64,000 bases of DNA from Pseudaminobacter soli (ex Li et al. 2025) (GTDB lineage Bacteria; Pseudomonadota; Alphaproteobacteria; Rhizobiales; Rhizobiaceae), in NCBI RefSeq assembly GCF_029892515.1, contig NZ_JARXVF010000005.1, positions 248,001-312,000 on the forward strand. The letters are read 5' to 3'. Both the position numbers and the translations under genes were made by a program. The notes beneath the pieces are model-generated. The model was not told where the DNA came from and did not search any database. It saw only the letters and a list, made by a program, of their open reading frames with translations. Below are positions 61,403 through 64,000 of the stretch, piece by piece (positions within the stretch are counted from its first letter, which is position 1; each line of letters starts with the position of its first letter).

Positions 61403-62362
61403 TCAAAGCTTTTTTGCCAGGTCCTCGTCCTCGGACATCAGGAGGGTGCGGTTCTTCAGTCGCAGTCGGTGCTCGCGGTGTACGATATAGAGGCCGCTCG
61501 CCACGATGATGCCGGCGCCGGCGAGCGTCCATTTGTCCGGCAGCTGGCCGAAGATCATATAGCCGAAGCCGATCATCCAGACCATTTGCAGGTAAGGATA
61601 GGGCGCCAGCGCGGTGGTTGTCGCCTGCTTGTAGGCCTTGATCAGCAGCCAGTGGCCGAAGCCGCCGAAAAAGCCGAGCAGCAGCAGGATCATCCAGTGG
61701 AACGCATCCGCCGGCAGCACGGCGGTGTAGACGCCCACCGGCAGCATCAGCAGCGCGGGCGCCAGTGCCGAATAGAAGATCAGGCTTTCGGGCGTCTCGG
61801 TCGCGCTCATATGCCGGGTCATGATGACATAGAGGCAGTAGCTGATGGTCGAGCACACCGCATAGACGTGGCCGATCTGGAAGGCGGCAACGCCCGGCCG
61901 GGTGATGACCAGCACGCCGACGAAGCCGGCCAGGATCGCCATCCAGCGCCGCCAGCCGGCCCATTCGCCCAGCAGCGGCCCGGCAAGGGCGGTGATCACC
62001 ATCGGCGCAAAGAAGTAGATCGAGGTGGTCTCGGCCAGCTGCAGCGTCTTCAGCGCCGCGAAATTGAAGATGGTCGAGCCGAACAGGAAGATGCCGCGCA
62101 GCACCTGCATGGGCAGGTTCTTGACCCGGAACATGCCGGGATTGGCCCAGCTGCGGAACAGCAGCAGCGCCAGCACCACATGGACCGCAAAGCGCACCCA
62201 GGAAATGAAAGGCGCCGGCAGCCCCGACAGCACCAGATATTTGGCGTTGGAATCGAGGCAGGAGAACATGAATCCGGCGCTGAAGACGAGCAGGATCGCC
62301 GCGGTCGGGGTCGCCTGCTCGTGGGTGGCTGTGGTGGTGCTCACGGAAGTGGGATCGCTCAC
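61403..62362 (-). CDS. EamA/DMT-family transporter
   Basis: This 319-residue protein has ten predicted helices in two EamA repeats (ILLVFSAGFMFSCLDSNAKYLVLSG and FFAPMVITALAGPLLGEWAGWRRWM from the first; YPYLQMVWMIGFGYMIFGQLPDKWT from the second). The C terminus is charged. The start is uncertain: GTG at 62360-62362 gives a plausible length, GTG at 62344 and an ATG at 62440 are alternatives. Such proteins export or import amino acids, nucleosides or cofactors. No partner nearby defines its substrate. Confidence 0.88.
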   Translation of the reverse strand: MSDPTSVSTTTATHEQATPTAAILLVFSAGFMFSCLDSNAKYLVLSGLPAPFISWVRFAVHVVLALLLFRSWANPGMFRVKNLPMQVLRGIFLFGSTIFNFAALKTLQLAETTSIYFFAPMVITALAGPLLGEWAGWRRWMAILAGFVGVLVITRPGVAAFQIGHVYAVCSTISYCLYVIMTRHMSATETPESLIFYSALAPALLMLPVGVYTAVLPADAFHWMILLLLGFFGGFGHWLLIKAYKQATTTALAPYPYLQMVWMIGFGYMIFGQLPDKWTLAGAGIIVASGLYIVHREHRLRLKNRTLLMSEDEDLAKKL

Positions 62363-62464
62363 TGGGTTTATTCGCCTGCTTGTGAGCGAGGTGGCTGGCG
62401 CGCGCAAGCCCAATTGGCTGGTCCAACAGCAATGCGACACGCCTGTGGCGTTGGCGCCGCAGGC

Positions 62465-62872
62465 TCAGCCGTGCATGCGCGCGCCCTTGATGATCTTGTC
62501 GACGATCTTCTTGTCGGCGCGAAGTGCTATGCCGACGACCTTTGCCTCGGGCGGCGCGAACTGCGCAAAGACAGCTCGGTTGGCCTCGTCGTGGCCGGTC
62601 GCGAACATTTCCTCGATATAGAGCGAGGTCTTCACCCCACGATCCAGCGAGCGCCGATGAATGTTGGCCATCGTCTCGCCATCCGCCGACAACACGATCA
62701 CCGGCTGTACGGACAGCGGGTTGTAGGCGTTGCCTGCGGCATCCACATAAGGCTCACCGATGACATCCGGAGACTGGGCGACGATGCCGCTTGCCAGGAA
62801 TGCTGTTACGTTGAGTTTCTGCCAGACGGCGAGGTCTTCGCGCAGGACGATTGCAAGCTTGGTGTCGAACAT
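62465..62872 (-). CDS. DUF2000-family protein
   Basis: This 135-residue protein of the DUF2000 family has a typical beginning, FDTKLAIVLREDLAVWQKLNVTAFLASGI, followed by GEPYVDAAGNAYNPLSVQPVIVLSA. It appears soluble and compact with a possible ferredoxin-like fold. The function is unknown to me; family members are sometimes next to AraC regulators as here. The start at ATG 62870-62872 has GGGAATT upstream. It diverges from the AraC gene. Confidence 0.85.
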   Translation of the reverse strand: MFDTKLAIVLREDLAVWQKLNVTAFLASGIVAQSPDVIGEPYVDAAGNAYNPLSVQPVIVLSADGETMANIHRRSLDRGVKTSLYIEEMFATGHDEANRAVFAQFAPPEAKVVGIALRADKKIVDKIIKGARMHG

Positions 62873-62910
62873 GGAAATTCCCGGTTGGTGGCTATGAACG
62901 GACAGAGCCG

Positions 62911-63801
62911 ATGCCGAACCATCTAGACATTGACGCCGCGCAGCGTCTTGGACGTTTGTGCGTGGACGACCGCGAGAACCGCATCGTGCCCGCTCCGGCG
63001 CTGAGCGGCATGGAACGCATCGAGGCAAGGTTCCACGGCGAGGCCTATGCCCTGCACCGCCACGACACCTATGCGATCGGCGTCACCCTGAACGGCGTTC
63101 AGACCTTCCGCTATCGCGGGCGAAGGCGGTACAGCCAGCCCGGCCAGGTGCTCGTGCTCCATCCCGACGAGTTGCACGACGGCGGCGCGGGAACCGAGGA
63201 AGGCCTGCGCTACCGGATGCTCTATCTCGAGCCGTCTCTGCTGCTCGATTGCCTCGGCACCGAGGGCAGCTCGCTGCCCTTCGTCCGCGATCCGGTCCTG
63301 ACCGACGAGGCGCTTTGCGCCACGCTGCTTTCTGCGCTCGGCCCGCTCGACCAGACGCTGGACGAATTGTTCCTCGATGATTTCGTGGCGCAGCTGGCGC
63401 GCAGCCTTGCCAGGCATGCCGGCCAGCCGCCCAAACCGCTCGGCAAGCCTGCCCTGACGGCGGCGTACCTTGCCCGCGACTATCTCGAAGCCAATGCCGA
63501 GCGACTCGTGCGCTCAGACGAGCTGGAATCCGTGACCGGCCTCGACCGCTATGCGCTGTCGCGCCATTTCCGGGCCGTGTTCTCGACCAGCCCGCATCGC
63601 TTTCTGGTCATGCGCCGCCTGCAGCGCGCCCGCCGCATGATCGAAACGGGCGAACCGTTGGCCGAAACTGCGGTGGCCACCGGCTTTACCGACCAGAGCC
63701 ACCTCAACCGGCAATTCAAGAAAGCTTACGGCGTGACGCCCGGGCGCTGGGCCGCGCTTGTACGGCCAAGCCCGCTTGCTGTTGCGCCCGCTCTAAGCTG
63801 A
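62911..63801 (+). CDS. AraC-family transcriptional regulator
   Basis: This 296-residue regulator has an N-terminal cupin-like sensing domain (about 30-170; HRHDTYAIGVTLNGVQTFRYRG, VLHPDELHDGGAGTEEGLRYRML). A C-terminal double HTH follows (about 195-285; ERLVRSDELESVTGLDRYALSRHFRAVF and AETAVATGFTDQSHLNRQFKKAYGVTPGRW). It diverges from the DUF2000 gene, a probable target. The ATG at 62911 is the start chosen; one codon upstream no better candidate exists. Confidence 0.92.
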   Translation: MPNHLDIDAAQRLGRLCVDDRENRIVPAPALSGMERIEARFHGEAYALHRHDTYAIGVTLNGVQTFRYRGRRRYSQPGQVLVLHPDELHDGGAGTEEGLRYRMLYLEPSLLLDCLGTEGSSLPFVRDPVLTDEALCATLLSALGPLDQTLDELFLDDFVAQLARSLARHAGQPPKPLGKPALTAAYLARDYLEANAERLVRSDELESVTGLDRYALSRHFRAVFSTSPHRFLVMRRLQRARRMIETGEPLAETAVATGFTDQSHLNRQFKKAYGVTPGRWAALVRPSPLAVAPALS

Positions 63802-63811
63802 ATACGAAGCG

Positions 63812-64000
63812 CTATTCGGCCGCCTCGGCGTGCAACTCGACCTCGTGCTCTTCGTCGGCCTCGATTTCGGCGGCGTGGGAAAGATTGGCCTCGATTCGCG
63901 ACAGAAGCTTGCCCAGAAGCTTCTGCTCCTTCTTGTCGAAGCCGCGGAAGGCCTGTTTTTCGGTCTTGCGCACCGACTTCTCGATCGAGCGGATGGTTTC
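63812..64000 (-). CDS. C-terminal end of a probable MarR-family regulator, cut by the window edge
   Basis: The last 62 codons are visible on the reverse strand, ending with TAG at 63812-63814. FRGFDKKEQKLLGKLLSRIEANL resembles the dimerisation helix of MarR proteins (LDAFLTRMEENL-like). The following tail is strongly acidic (EIEADEEHEVELHAEAAE). The DNA-binding part lies outside the window, so the assignment is tentative. Confidence 0.55.
   Translation of the reverse strand, partial: ETIRSIEKSVRKTEKQAFRGFDKKEQKLLGKLLSRIEANLSHAAEIEADEEHEVELHAEAAE

Noticed and set aside
62924-62932. CTAGACATT at the beginning of the AraC gene, resembling the sox operator half-site
   Set aside because: It is inside the coding sequence, lacks the inverted partner and is probably chance.

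Overview
The window is GC-rich and densely packed, and it reads as chromosome from an alphaproteobacterium of the order Hyphomicrobiales (Rhizobiales), most like Mesorhizobium, Aminobacter or other Phyllobacteriaceae. The basis is family content and arrangement: two heterotetrameric sarcosine-oxidase-type operons, split pntAA-pntAB-pntB beside an aa3-oxidase subunit IV gene, a DUF992 secreted protein, a DUF3096 mini-protein, bS21, and many ABC, TRAP and MFS importers. I see no rRNA, tRNA, CRISPR array, IS element or prophage. The placement is inference; no database was searched.

Left part (1-19918). A cut S9 peptidase and a TetR-type regulator flank a divergent control region. A run of about 16 genes then lies on the minus strand. 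Read in the direction of transcription (right to left) it is: N-formylglutamate-amidohydrolase-like enzyme, TRAP transporter (dctQ, dctM, dctP), glutamine-synthetase-like ligase, aldehyde dehydrogenase, DUF2569 membrane protein, iron alcohol dehydrogenase, four-gene polyamine/iron-type ABC importer, and soxB-D-A-G. An RpiR regulator (20059-20886) diverges from its upstream end. The enzyme set fits import of a small amino alcohol or amine, gamma-glutamylation, alcohol-to-aldehyde-to-acid oxidation, deacylation, and oxidative N-demethylation. That pathway is my hypothesis, not an established one.

Middle (20-32.4 kb). An RND efflux pair is followed by an acyl-CoA module (MDR reductase, acyl-CoA dehydrogenase, SDR, MaoC hydratase, APH-type kinase) that resembles 4-hydroxyacyl-CoA catabolism of the LvaA/ACAD10-11 type. 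Next comes an MHS-family symporter with a large periplasmic insert.

32.4-40.3 kb. A second complete soxB-D-A-G operon with a strong terminator, then rpsU, a TPR lipoprotein and a DUF992 protein. 40.3-49 kb: a Cys-rich SufR-like regulator overlapping an MFS exporter, an amino-acid ABC permease and binding protein without an ATPase, the proton-translocating transhydrogenase with its oxidase neighbour, and two small membrane or secreted proteins.

49-64 kb. A FeeM-like N-acyl amino acid synthase downstream of a GGDEF/EAL protein, a fused indolepyruvate:ferredoxin oxidoreductase, a lipoprotein/CGNR zinc-finger pair, an orphan LivH-type permease, a PuuD-like hydrolase, a LacI regulator with its 2-hydroxyacid dehydrogenase, an EamA transporter, DUF2000, AraC and the tail of a probable MarR regulator.

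Features worth a second look include a candidate 9-codon leader peptide with attenuator-like hairpins before the ABC importer, a shared TGTCTAGAC operator-like motif linking the TetR gene to the first sox operon, and near-loopless long palindromes placed at convergent stop codons.
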